Assembly (NCBI GenBank): GCA_937888925.1
Contig: CALARM010000224.1
Location: 1 to 17,311, forward strand
DNA length: 17,311 nucleotides
Source: an uncultured Synergistia bacterium
GTDB taxonomy: Bacteria; Eremiobacterota; SpSt-956; JAKJGF01
Direction: 5' to 3'
Shown here piece by piece: positions 7,761 to 15,404 of the stretch; position 1 is the stretch's first letter, and each line of letters starts with the position of its first letter. The position numbers were made by a program, and so were the translations under genes. Under the pieces are notes generated by a model that searched no databases, was not told the origin of the DNA, and saw only the letters and a list, made by a program, of their open reading frames with translations.

Positions 7761-9863
7761 TTATACAATATTACTTCCTTCTACAACTATTTCAGAAAAA
7801 TCTGCAACCTTCAGATAAAGATTGACAACCATGTCCAGAAGAGAAAGTCTGTTGTTTCTGAGAGTTTCATCAGGAACCATAACCATAACTTTATCAAAAA
7901 ACTTATCTATACTGGGACGAAGAGATGAAAGCTTTCTCATAACCTCCGGATAATCTACCATATCGGGAACAAGAAATAATTTCTGAACATCTTCAGATGT
8001 TTCTTTGAAATGTTCATAAAGAGCTTTTTCTTCTTCTTCCTGGAGAAGATTTGCAGAGAATTCAGTTCTGTCTGCCGGTGTTTTCTTTAATATATTAAAT
8101 GCTCTCGTAAAAGCTGTGACAAGAGATAAAAACTCCGGCAAATCTCTTACGGCAGTAATGGCTTTAACCCTTGAGATTGTATCTTTAATATTTCTTAAAG
8201 CACCATGCTTGATTGATTTAATAACATCATATCTTAACCCGGCAGATAAGAGATAATTTTCAAGTCTCTGAAATGTAAATTCTTCGAAATCTTCTGTAAC
8301 TTTCTTTTTATCTTTCAGGGCAAAACCTCCCTGTATATAAAGATCAAAAGCTCTGGAGAAATATTCGGGAAGAGATCCTTCTATATAACCATCGGCTAAA
8401 AGCCTTATAACTCCGAGTATATACCTTCTCTGTCCGTAGGGATCTGCCGAACCGGTAGGGAGAAATCCCATACCAAGACATCCTGCTACGGAATCCAGTT
8501 TATCTGCAAAACTTATAACCTGTCCCGTAAGAGTTTCAGGAAGTGTGTCCTGAGAAAAGGCAGGTTTATAGTGTTCCCTTATAGCTTTGCTGACTTCTTC
8601 AGACTCGTCCGAGGCATATATACCTCCCATAATTCCCTGAAGTTCAGGGAATTCTTTGACCATATTGGAAGCAAGATCTGCTTTGCATATTTCTGCTGCC
8701 CTCTCTCCGAATTTTATCAGTTCATCATGCCTCATAGAGGTGAGTATAAACTTTGCCAGTTCTTTTATCCTTCCCGACTTATCAAACATAGTACCCAGAT
8801 TTTTCTGAAAGCCTATGCTTTTAAGCTTTGGAAGATGTGTATCAAGAGAAACCTTTCTGTCTTCATGGAAGAAAAACTTCGCATCAGCAAAACGTGCATC
8901 AAGAACCCTTTCATTTCCCAGTTTTACCAGGTCAAGTCCTCTCTTATCGCCATTTCTGACAGCTGCAAAATAGGGCAGGATATTGCCTTTATTGTCTGTA
9001 ACAGCAAAATACCTCTGATGTTTGCTCATTACAGTAACAAGTACCTCCCGTGGAAGTTCCAGATAATCCGATGAATATGAACCTGTAAAACAGGCAGGAT
9101 ATTCTACAAGAAAGTTTACTTCATCCATAAGTGAAGGGTTATCCAGGATAGCACCTCCCGAAGCTTCTGTGAGACAGGCTATCTCTTTTTCTATCATATC
9201 TTTCCTCTGATTGTGATCCAGAATTACCATGTTCTTATAAAGTAATTCTTTATATTGATCAGCATCGGGAACCTCTATGGGACCTGAACTTAAAAATCTG
9301 TGCCCGTAAGTAATTCTTCCGGAAGAAAGACCTGCCACGTTAAAGGGTATGACAGAAGAGCCGGAAATTGCCAGAATCCAGCGAACAGGACGGGTAAAAC
9401 GGAAAAGACTTTCTTCCCAGTACATATTTTTAGGAAAATAAATCTTTTTAATAATTGCCGGAAGTACTTCAGACATAACCTGGACTGAAGATTTACCCTG
9501 TTCTAAAACTCTGGCAAATATATATTCTCCCTGTCCGACGGTCTTTACAAAGAGATCTTTCAGGTCAACCTTCTGAGATTTTGCAAAACCTGTAGCAGCA
9601 GAGGTAGGATTGCCGTTTCCATCATAGGAAGCTTTTCTGGGAGGGCCCTTTACTTCTTTAACTACATCGGACTGCCTGTCTGACAGGTTATCGACAAATA
9701 CTGCCAGTCTTCTCGGAGTTGCCATAGTTATGACATTCTGAAAGTCAAGCCTGGCAGAAGTAAGTTCTTTAATCATCATATCCTTTAACTGTACAAGAGC
9801 GGGAGGAATAAAACCTGCAGGGAGCTCTTCTGTTCCTATTTCTAAAATCATATTATTACTCAT
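7761..9863 (-). CDS. glyS: Glycine--tRNA ligase beta subunit
   Basis: This is the beta subunit of the bacterial alpha2-beta2 glycyl-tRNA synthetase. It binds tRNA-Gly and works only with the alpha subunit GlyQ. It is 700 residues, the usual length. It opens with the family signature LEIGTEELPAGFIPPAL, continues with the RVLDARFADAKFFFHEDRK block (about residues 320-338) in the core, and ends in a helical anticodon-binding-type domain (about 560-700). The ATG at 9863 lies 5 nt after the stop codon of the TPR gene, and its ribosome site (AAGGAG) lies inside the last codons of that gene, so the two are coupled. Normally glyS directly follows glyQ; here a 2-kb TPR gene separates them. Confidence 0.97.
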   Translation of the reverse strand: MSNNMILEIGTEELPAGFIPPALVQLKDMMIKELTSARLDFQNVITMATPRRLAVFVDNLSDRQSDVVKEVKGPPRKASYDGNGNPTSAATGFAKSQKVDLKDLFVKTVGQGEYIFARVLEQGKSSVQVMSEVLPAIIKKIYFPKNMYWEESLFRFTRPVRWILAISGSSVIPFNVAGLSSGRITYGHRFLSSGPIEVPDADQYKELLYKNMVILDHNQRKDMIEKEIACLTEASGGAILDNPSLMDEVNFLVEYPACFTGSYSSDYLELPREVLVTVMSKHQRYFAVTDNKGNILPYFAAVRNGDKRGLDLVKLGNERVLDARFADAKFFFHEDRKVSLDTHLPKLKSIGFQKNLGTMFDKSGRIKELAKFILTSMRHDELIKFGERAAEICKADLASNMVKEFPELQGIMGGIYASDESEEVSKAIREHYKPAFSQDTLPETLTGQVISFADKLDSVAGCLGMGFLPTGSADPYGQRRYILGVIRLLADGYIEGSLPEYFSRAFDLYIQGGFALKDKKKVTEDFEEFTFQRLENYLLSAGLRYDVIKSIKHGALRNIKDTISRVKAITAVRDLPEFLSLVTAFTRAFNILKKTPADRTEFSANLLQEEEEKALYEHFKETSEDVQKLFLVPDMVDYPEVMRKLSSLRPSIDKFFDKVMVMVPDETLRNNRLSLLDMVVNLYLKVADFSEIVVEGSNIV

Positions 9864-9868
9864 AAATA

Positions 9869-11872
9869 CTAATCTCCTTCCCCTTCTTCACTTTCCTGTG
9901 AAGCAATCTTATCTCTCCAGGAAGAAACCATTTCAAATTCTTTCAGTTTTTCTTCCAGAATTTTATTGACTCTTTTTTCCATATTTAAAAGACGATTATC
10001 ATCTACAAGGAGATTATCCCAGACATTACTATCTCCACCGGAGGTCTGAGACAGGTTAAGAATATCAATTTCTTTCTCAAATTCCTCAGACGGTTTTTCC
10101 TGCGGGACAGAGGGAGTAAAGAAGCCCTCAAGAATTGATGCCATTTTCTTTGTTTCAATAAGATTAACTGACATGCTATAAATAAATTCATATTCATGCT
10201 GTAATATTTTATGGTCCGAATTCTTCTCAAAAGCTTTTTTCATAAAGCTGGCGGCCTCTGTAAGATTATCTTCAAGAAAATAGGTCCATGCCTTACCTCT
10301 ATATCCGAAATGATATTGAGGAAGATCTTTTATCAATTTATCAAAACAGATATGGGCACCTCTGTAATTTTTACTTCTTGCCATAGAAGTACCAAGATTA
10401 CAGAGACAGGCAACATGAGAAGAAATAGCCCTGTTTTCTTCTACAGGAGGTCCTCCTTTTACCATACTTTCTTCTTTACTGTAAGGATAGATTAACTTCA
10501 GGGATGCTTCTTCCGGTTCCTTTGCTTTCAGAGCTTTAAGGAGAATTTCACATGCTTTTTTATAATCTCCTTCCACAGCAAGGATAAAACCAAGATTTGA
10601 ATAAGGAAGAGGATATTCGGGTGACAGTTCTATAGCTTTCGAGAAGTATTCCTTTGCTCCGGAAAGATTCCCCTGATGCATTTCCAGAAAACCCAGGTTA
10701 TTTAAAGCAAGGAGATTATCTGGCTTGAACTTTAGAAGATCTTTAAACATATTTCTTGAAGCCTCTATGTCTCCTGTGCAGAAATAACTGTATCCTCCAT
10801 TTAAATATGCTTCCACTATATCGGATTTTTCCTGGATTATCTTTTTGTAAGTCTCTATAGCTTCAGGAAAACAGGACTGATTTATATAACTCTGTCCTAC
10901 GAGAAGCTGGGCAGAAAGCTTTACAGGAGCGTAAAATTTCGTAATCTCCTCATTATCTACCATGTCTGCCATAGAAGAAAATTTCATCAGTGTATTTCTT
11001 CCTTTATCAATAAGACCCTGGTAAAGATAACCTGCACCGAGTAAATACATGGCTTCAGGGAGTTTTGAATTATTTCTTAAAACATTCAACGAAGAATTGA
11101 CTACTTCATCAAAATTGCCTAAAAGGAAAGAAATAAAAGATTTTTCTATATATATATGGGCCAGAAGAGCTTCATAAAATGCCTGAAGATATTTAGGACA
11201 GAGAGGCATTTCCTGTCTTATAAGATTTATAGCTTTATCCTGAGAGATAAGGGCTTTCTCAAATTCATCCTGCCTGAGAAAACAACGGGAAAGTAAATGA
11301 TACCCCAGCCAGTCTTTCGGAGTCATCACTAAAAATCTGGAAAATTGCTTCTGAAATTCATCTTTTACATCCTGCTCCAGGAAAATCTGAACCAGTCCCC
11401 ATATAACAGGTAATTCCATAGCACAATGGCTCGCTTTGTTGAGAAGTTCGAGAGCACTGTCAGGGTCTCCCCTGTCTCTGTAGAAAGATGCCAGATTTAA
11501 ATAAGCCCACGGGTGAGTTGAATTTTTATCAATACATTCCCTGAGTATAGCAATTGCTCCCTCATCATCTCCATCAAGTTTTTTCAGATTTGCAAGTCCT
11601 CTGGCTATCCATATATCTTTATCTCTTAAATATGCTTCTTCATAGTTTTTCTTTCCTCCTTCTCTGTCACCGGAACGAAGGAGTGCCTCGGCAAGCATAT
11701 GATAGAGTATGGAAGATTCGGAATTATTTTTAAGGGCAGATGCAAAAGCTATTCTGGATTTATCATAATCCTCTTCGGAAAAAAATCTGAGTCCTTTCAC
11801 AAATCTATCCTGAACATGATCCTTCTTTTTATCTTTCTTATCTTTTTTCTTTTTCTTACCTTTATGACTCAT
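9869..11872 (-). CDS. TPR-repeat protein encoded between glyQ and glyS
   Basis: A 667-residue protein with three parts. The N-terminus is a very lysine-rich tail (KGKKKKKDKKDKKKD, residues 4-18). Tandem tetratricopeptide repeats run from about residue 24 to 590, clearest in the middle (LALNNLGFLEMHQGNLSGAKEYF and PLPYSNLGFILAVEGDYKKA). A ~75-residue acidic tail contains a predicted coiled coil (NMEKRVNKILEEKLKEFEMV). No signal peptide or membrane segment is visible, so it is likely cytoplasmic, acting as a scaffold or adaptor; the basic tail could contact RNA or acidic partners. The ATG at 11872 has AAGGATGG upstream. It begins 22 nt after glyQ and ends 5 nt before glyS, so it must be co-expressed with both. 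The partner and function are unknown. Confidence 0.88.
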   Translation of the reverse strand: MSHKGKKKKKDKKDKKKDHVQDRFVKGLRFFSEEDYDKSRIAFASALKNNSESSILYHMLAEALLRSGDREGGKKNYEEAYLRDKDIWIARGLANLKKLDGDDEGAIAILRECIDKNSTHPWAYLNLASFYRDRGDPDSALELLNKASHCAMELPVIWGLVQIFLEQDVKDEFQKQFSRFLVMTPKDWLGYHLLSRCFLRQDEFEKALISQDKAINLIRQEMPLCPKYLQAFYEALLAHIYIEKSFISFLLGNFDEVVNSSLNVLRNNSKLPEAMYLLGAGYLYQGLIDKGRNTLMKFSSMADMVDNEEITKFYAPVKLSAQLLVGQSYINQSCFPEAIETYKKIIQEKSDIVEAYLNGGYSYFCTGDIEASRNMFKDLLKFKPDNLLALNNLGFLEMHQGNLSGAKEYFSKAIELSPEYPLPYSNLGFILAVEGDYKKACEILLKALKAKEPEEASLKLIYPYSKEESMVKGGPPVEENRAISSHVACLCNLGTSMARSKNYRGAHICFDKLIKDLPQYHFGYRGKAWTYFLEDNLTEAASFMKKAFEKNSDHKILQHEYEFIYSMSVNLIETKKMASILEGFFTPSVPQEKPSEEFEKEIDILNLSQTSGGDSNVWDNLLVDDNRLLNMEKRVNKILEEKLKEFEMVSSWRDKIASQESEEGEGD

Positions 11873-11894
11873 TTAACACCATCCTTTTTAAAAA

Positions 11895-12767
11895 CTACCA
11901 TCTTCCCATAAGGGGAAAACCTAATTTTTCTCTTTCCTGCAGATAAACAGCAGCACATCTGCTGGCAAGTTTTCTGGTTCGAAGCATTGTATTCATTCTT
12001 TCAGTAACACCGAGAGCGCCTCTGGCATCTAAAAGATTAAATGTATGGGAACATTTAAGGACATAATCATAGGCAGGGAAAATAAGTCCTTCATCCAGAA
12101 GTCTGAGAGCTTCCTTTTCATAAAGGTCAAATAGTTGAAACAGTAAGGAAATATCTGCATATTCAAAATTATATTTACAGAACTCAACTTCTTCCTGAAG
12201 ATGGACATCACCGTAAGTTACTCTGTCTACCCAGGAGATCTGTAAAAAATTACTGACCTGCTGAATATAGGTAGCCAGTCTCTCAAGACCGTAGGTAATC
12301 TCGATTGCAATAGGGTTTAAATCAAATCCGCCTACCTGTTGAAAATAGGTATACTGGGTAATTTCCATGCCATCAAGCCAGACTTCCCAGCCCAGGCCCC
12401 ATGCACCGAGAGTAGGAGATTCCCAGTCATCTTCAACAAAACGGATATCATGGTCAAGGGGTTCTATACCGAGAGCTCTCAAACTGTTAAGATAAATATT
12501 CTGTATGTCATCAGGAGAAGGTTTTATTATCACCTGATATTGATAAAAACGCTGCCATCTGTTGGGATTTTCTCCATATCTTCCGTCTGTAGGGCGAATA
12601 GAAGGTTCTACATAGGCAACACGCCATGGCTCAGGGCCAAGTGATCTGAGAAAAGTGGCCGGATTCATTGTCCCTGCACCTACTTCAGTATGATAGGGAT
12701 GCTGTATAACACATCCCTGTTCTCCCCAGAATTTATCAAGGGTAAGTATAATATCTTGAAAATTCAT
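11895..12767 (-). CDS. glyQ: Glycine--tRNA ligase alpha subunit
   Basis: This is the catalytic subunit of the alpha2-beta2 glycyl-tRNA synthetase, which activates glycine with ATP. At 290 residues it is of normal length. The class II core is clear: [31 protein letters not shown] near the start, the [19 protein letters not shown] block (about 53-71), and the ATP-binding [10 protein letters not shown] motif. The ATG at 12767 is the only in-frame start before an upstream stop codon. Its ribosome site is weak (CAGG, about 11 nt away), while a strong AGGAGGTGA lies some 50 nt upstream, beyond the palindrome at 12782-12802. No T-box leader, common ahead of glyQS in Firmicutes, is visible in the 162-nt gap to alaX. 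Confidence 0.97.
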   Translation of the reverse strand: MNFQDIILTLDKFWGEQGCVIQHPYHTEVGAGTMNPATFLRSLGPEPWRVAYVEPSIRPTDGRYGENPNRWQRFYQYQVIIKPSPDDIQNIYLNSLRALGIEPLDHDIRFVEDDWESPTLGAWGLGWEVWLDGMEITQYTYFQQVGGFDLNPIAIEITYGLERLATYIQQVSNFLQISWVDRVTYGDVHLQEEVEFCKYNFEYADISLLFQLFDLYEKEALRLLDEGLIFPAYDYVLKCSHTFNLLDARGALGVTERMNTMLRTRKLASRCAAVYLQEREKLGFPLMGRW

Positions 12768-12781
12768 AAATTTTGTGAAAC

Positions 12782-12802
12782 CTGTACAGTTTTATTGTAC
12801 AG
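12782..12802 (-). promoter_or_regulatory. Palindrome in the glyQ leader (operator or hairpin)
   Basis: A perfect 7-bp inverted repeat, CTGTACA (12782-12788) and TGTACAG (12796-12802), is separated by 7 nt and ends 14 nt before the glyQ ATG. On the minus strand it overlaps a possible -10, TACAAT, which follows a poor -35 (GTGACG) by 16 bp. It could be an operator or an RNA hairpin between the strong AGGAGGTGA and the start codon. It does not match the LexA spacing I know (CTGT-N8-ACAG). Confidence 0.45.
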
Positions 12803-12836
12803 AAAACACCAGTTACGTCACCTCCTGCGTTAAAAT

Positions 12837-12949
12837 CAGTTATCAGTTATCAGTTATCAGTTTCCAGTTATCAGTTTCCAGAAATAATAAGCTAATTTCA
12901 CTGTCCACACTGGTCACTGTTCAGACTGGTCACCGGTTACTGTTCACTG
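12837..12949. repeat. Facing heptamer-array element C
   Basis: The left arm is six 7-bp units (CAGTTAT three times, CAGTTTC, CAGTTAT, CAGTTTC) plus CAG, 12837-12881. The AT-rich core is 12882-12896. The right arm (12897-12949), read on the minus strand, is CAGTGAA, CAGTAAC, CGGTGAC, CAGTCTGAA, CAGTGAC, CAGTGTGGA, CAGTGAA; two of these units are 9 bp long through a 2-bp gain. The outer three units of the right arm lie inside the end of alaX and supply its last codons and its TGA stop. Confidence 0.8.
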
Positions 12950-13808
12950 TTATCGCTTCCAATCTAAAAGATCCATCCCTTTTATCTAAAAGAGATGTAA
13001 TTTTAAACATTCCAATATCACCTGTATGGATACAATGAGTTCCCTCACAGACTTCGCAGCTTATATCACCTATCTGACATATCCTGACTTTTCTGTCAGG
13101 ATTTATATGAGAATCGTGATGCGTGATGCGTGATGCATGATGGGAGCACAGGTTCTCATTCTTCGTTGCGACCCCATGGTTATGGCAATTAACAGGCTTT
13201 ACGGAACAGATTTCCTCCCCATGTTTTCCGGAAGTCATATATGTTAATACAGGGTAATCAGACATTATATAAGCATTCACTCTTTTCTCAAGAGAATAAA
13301 TCTGTTCTTTCGAAGGCATAGAATGGGAAAGAAAATCAAAACAGAGCTTATCGTCAGATGCACATGAACAGTAACCATTTATTTTTTCTCCAAAATCATC
13401 TCTGAGGGCACAGTATAATAAATGAGCTGCTGTATGATTTCGTGATATATTCTCCCTTCTCATAGTATCTATATGAGTAAAAACCCTGTCTCCAACCTGA
13501 AGAGATCCGGAGTGTTTACATTCAACAGAATGAAAAAAATTACCTTCATCGGTAAAATCAACATCTATAACCTTTAACATAATATTATCATTATGTATCC
13601 ATCCCATATCAGAAATCTGCGAATTATGGACAGGAAAAAAAGGACTTATATCTATTATAATTTTACACAGGTCTCCTTCTTCAAGTATAATACGTTCTTC
13701 ATATCTATCATTATAAATAATACTCAAACTATTACTTCTGGATTCTACCGTATCATAACCGATAAATACAGTAGTATTTTGCGGATCAAAAAAATACATT
13801 TCTTTCAC
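12930..13808 (-). CDS. AlaX-like alanyl-tRNA editing protein
   Basis: It is related to the editing half of alanyl-tRNA synthetase and to free-standing AlaX proteins, which hydrolyse Ser- or Gly-tRNA-Ala. The 292-residue protein has an N-terminal barrel-like part (SPFFPVHNSQISDMGWI, residues 55-71) and an editing domain with the zinc ligands H125, H129 (NHTAAHLL) and C254, H258 (CEGTH), then HTGDIGMFKI. Three oddities: the usual glycine-rich GGGQ of the barrel is HNSQ; about 35 residues (203-240), encoded partly by a 7-bp repeat array, are inserted before the Cys-His motif; and the last residues and stop codon come from element C, with no C-terminal DHHA1 domain. The GTG start at 13808 overlaps the rsbU stop by 1 nt; an ATG at 13799 is possible. 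Activity is uncertain. Confidence 0.8.
   Translation of the reverse strand: MKEMYFFDPQNTTVFIGYDTVESRSNSLSIIYNDRYEERIILEEGDLCKIIIDISPFFPVHNSQISDMGWIHNDNIMLKVIDVDFTDEGNFFHSVECKHSGSLQVGDRVFTHIDTMRRENISRNHTAAHLLYCALRDDFGEKINGYCSCASDDKLCFDFLSHSMPSKEQIYSLEKRVNAYIMSDYPVLTYMTSGKHGEEICSVKPVNCHNHGVATKNENLCSHHASRITHHDSHINPDRKVRICQIGDISCEVCEGTHCIHTGDIGMFKITSLLDKRDGSFRLEAITVNSNR
13107..13159. repeat. In-frame 7-bp repeat array inside alaX
   Basis: Four tandem units, CGTGATG three times and CATGATG (13115-13142), are flanked by a 7-bp inverted repeat ATGAGAA (13107-13113) and TTCTCAT (13153-13159). On the coding (minus) strand three units give a 7-residue period, HHASRIT then HHDSHIN. The array falls in a segment that alanyl-tRNA editing domains normally lack, so it looks inserted without breaking the reading frame. 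The unit differs from the CAGTGAN type found between genes, but has the same length. Confidence 0.75.
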
Positions 13809-14842
13809 TATTTTTTCTTTACGACTACAAGAGTAATATCATCAAAATATTTCATTTGAGAATGATTTAAGACATAATTTATAAGACGGTCTACCAGATC
13901 CTGTGCCGTCAGATCTGCATTTTTAGTTATCATTGCTTTCAGACGTGAAACACCGAAGTGATTTCCTTCTCCGTCTCTGGATTCTGTTACACCATCCGTA
14001 TAAAAGACAAGTATATCTCCGCTGGAGAAGGTTCTTTTTTTCTGTTCATAAGCCTGATCCCTGATAACGCCAAGAACAAGTCCGTCAGTTCTGAGTTCAT
14101 CACAGCGCATTCTGTCTTTACAGAAATGTAGAACAGGTTCATGACCTCCGTTGGTAAAAAGGAATTCACCTGATTTAATATCAATATAGCTGTAAAAAAG
14201 TGTAATAAAACAATCAGGATCTATATCATTACATATGAGATTATTCAGGTGTGTTATAAGATTTTTAGGTTCTGCATACATGTCTTTTTTAGATATAAAG
14301 GCATGGAGTGCGTATTTAAGCATAGATATAAGTAATGCTGCAGGTATGCTTTTACCGGAAACATCACCAATCCACACACCGAGATTATGTTCATCAAAAG
14401 CCAGAAGATTATAATAATCTCCTCCGACTTCTTTCGCAGGTATCATCCTTGCTCCCAGGTCTATACCTTCAATTTGAGGTAACTGTCTCGGAAGAAGACT
14501 TTTCTGTATTTTTTTGGCAATCTTCAATTCCTGTTCCAATTGTTGATGCTGTATCTTGGCTTCCTGATATTCTCTATAACTGAGGCCATAGGCTACCATA
14601 ACTTCAACGAGTAAGTTAAGAGATTTCAGCAGTAGTTTGGAAAGATTTTCCTGAGGAGATTCATTGACCAGTTTTTTTATAGACGAAAGATGAAGCCCTA
14701 CTATTTCATCAGGCCCTATTTCTTCTTCCACGCAGATTTTACCGAGATTAAGAGCAGAATATAGATCTGCTTCGCTGCCTTCAATCAGATAATCTCTCAA
14801 TATTACATCATAAAGAGAGCCAAGAGCTCCTTCTTCACCCAT
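13808..14842 (-). CDS. rsbU: RsbU-type PP2C serine phosphatase
   Basis: In the Bacillus stress pathway RsbU dephosphorylates an anti-anti-sigma protein (RsbV) once bound by RsbT. The 344-residue protein has an N-terminal helical domain (about 1-100) resembling the RsbT-binding domain of RsbU (YDVILRDYLIEGSEADLYSALNLGK), a coiled linker (about 96-118), then a SpoIIE/PP2C phosphatase domain (about 120-344). The metal-binding acidic motifs are intact: EVGGDYYN, IGDVSGK, FYTDGVTE and FDDITLVVV. The ATG at 14842 has GGAG 5 nt upstream. It lies 85 nt after rsbT and overlaps the alaX start by 1 nt. No RsbV, RsbW, RsbR or RsbS gene is present, so the target is unknown and could be outside the window. 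Confidence 0.92.
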   Translation of the reverse strand: MGEEGALGSLYDVILRDYLIEGSEADLYSALNLGKICVEEEIGPDEIVGLHLSSIKKLVNESPQENLSKLLLKSLNLLVEVMVAYGLSYREYQEAKIQHQQLEQELKIAKKIQKSLLPRQLPQIEGIDLGARMIPAKEVGGDYYNLLAFDEHNLGVWIGDVSGKSIPAALLISMLKYALHAFISKKDMYAEPKNLITHLNNLICNDIDPDCFITLFYSYIDIKSGEFLFTNGGHEPVLHFCKDRMRCDELRTDGLVLGVIRDQAYEQKKRTFSSGDILVFYTDGVTESRDGEGNHFGVSRLKAMITKNADLTAQDLVDRLINYVLNHSQMKYFDDITLVVVKKK

Positions 14843-14927
14843 ATATACTCCTTGCAGAGAACTGTGAGCAGGAATTTACCTGATCTTTCCACTCACCATC
14901 TATAGATTATAAAAAATTCCTGAATAG
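14843..14927 (-). other. rsbT-rsbU gap with inverted repeat
   Basis: The gap holds a 9-bp perfect inverted repeat, CAGGAATTT (14869-14877) and AAATTCCTG (14914-14922), around 36 nt, with a second nested pair GTGAG/CTCAC. A perfect TATAAT is on the minus strand at 14911-14906, but no recognisable -35 lies upstream. A weak promoter for rsbU is possible. The rsbU ribosome site is at its end. Confidence 0.3.
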
Positions 14928-15374
14928 TTAAAGATTCCTTCTTAAAATTTTCTCTACTGCCACAACACATCCCTGTCCCTGTTTCGATTTTATAAAAAAA
15001 TTATCCACAAGACGTTTAACCCCCGGAAGACCCGCTCCAAGTCCTTTGGCAGTAGAATAGCCATCCTGAAGGGCCAGTTTTATATCCTGTATACCGGGGC
15101 CATTATCTTCTGCTATAATACAGATGCTCGCTCTTCCTTTTGAAGATCCTTTCCACATCTTTATGTGGCCTGTACCTGCATAAAAGACTATATTTCTGGC
15201 CAGTTCCGAAAGAGCAGTAGTTATTCTGGCCTGATCGACTTCATTAAATCCTATCTGTCTTGCCAGTTCCCTGCCTTCCTGCCGGGCAACAACAATATCC
15301 CATTCATTTTCTACAATGATTTCTTTTAAGGTATCTTTATCAGGTTTTAAATAAAACTGATCTAATTCACTCAT
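14928..15374 (-). CDS. rsbT: RsbT-type switch kinase
   Basis: A 148-residue GHKL-fold ATPase of the anti-sigma/RsbT group. The RsbT-like block WDIVVARQEGRELARQIGF is at residues 25-43 and VDQARITTALSELARN at 46-61, with N-box E57 and N61. The G1 box EDNGPGI has D90, and the G2 box GLGAGLPGVKRL is at 111-122. In Bacillus, RsbT phosphorylates RsbS/RsbR in the stressosome and, when released, activates RsbU. Finding rsbU as the next gene supports RsbT over RsbW or SpoIIAB. The start at 15374 is ATG; its ribosome site is poor (AGGAA about 16 nt away). The upstream gap is largely element D. No rsbS or rsbR lies in the window, so the upstream sensor is unknown. Confidence 0.9.
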   Translation of the reverse strand: MSELDQFYLKPDKDTLKEIIVENEWDIVVARQEGRELARQIGFNEVDQARITTALSELARNIVFYAGTGHIKMWKGSSKGRASICIIAEDNGPGIQDIKLALQDGYSTAKGLGAGLPGVKRLVDNFFIKSKQGQGCVVAVEKILRRNL

Positions 15375-15404
15375 AAGATATGAAATAATTCCTGTAATAA
15401 AATT

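Noticed and set aside
12818..12830. Eleven bases shared with the anticodon region of tRNA-Val (ACCTCCTGCGT)
   Set aside because: A short match without any tRNA structure around it; it contains a ribosome-site-like sequence and is most likely chance.
12768..12929. T-box riboswitch ahead of glyQ
   Set aside because: No T-box-like GGTGG...CCGCG sequence or specifier stem was found; most of the gap is element C.
13081..13102. 8-bp hairpin ATCCTGAC/GTCAGGAT inside alaX
   Set aside because: It lies in well-conserved coding sequence (the KVRIC region) next to the insert; no reason to give it a separate role.
14928..15374. Calling the kinase RsbW or SpoIIAB
   Set aside because: The VARQEGRELARQIGF and VDQARITTALSELARN blocks are RsbT-like, and an RsbU-type phosphatase follows.
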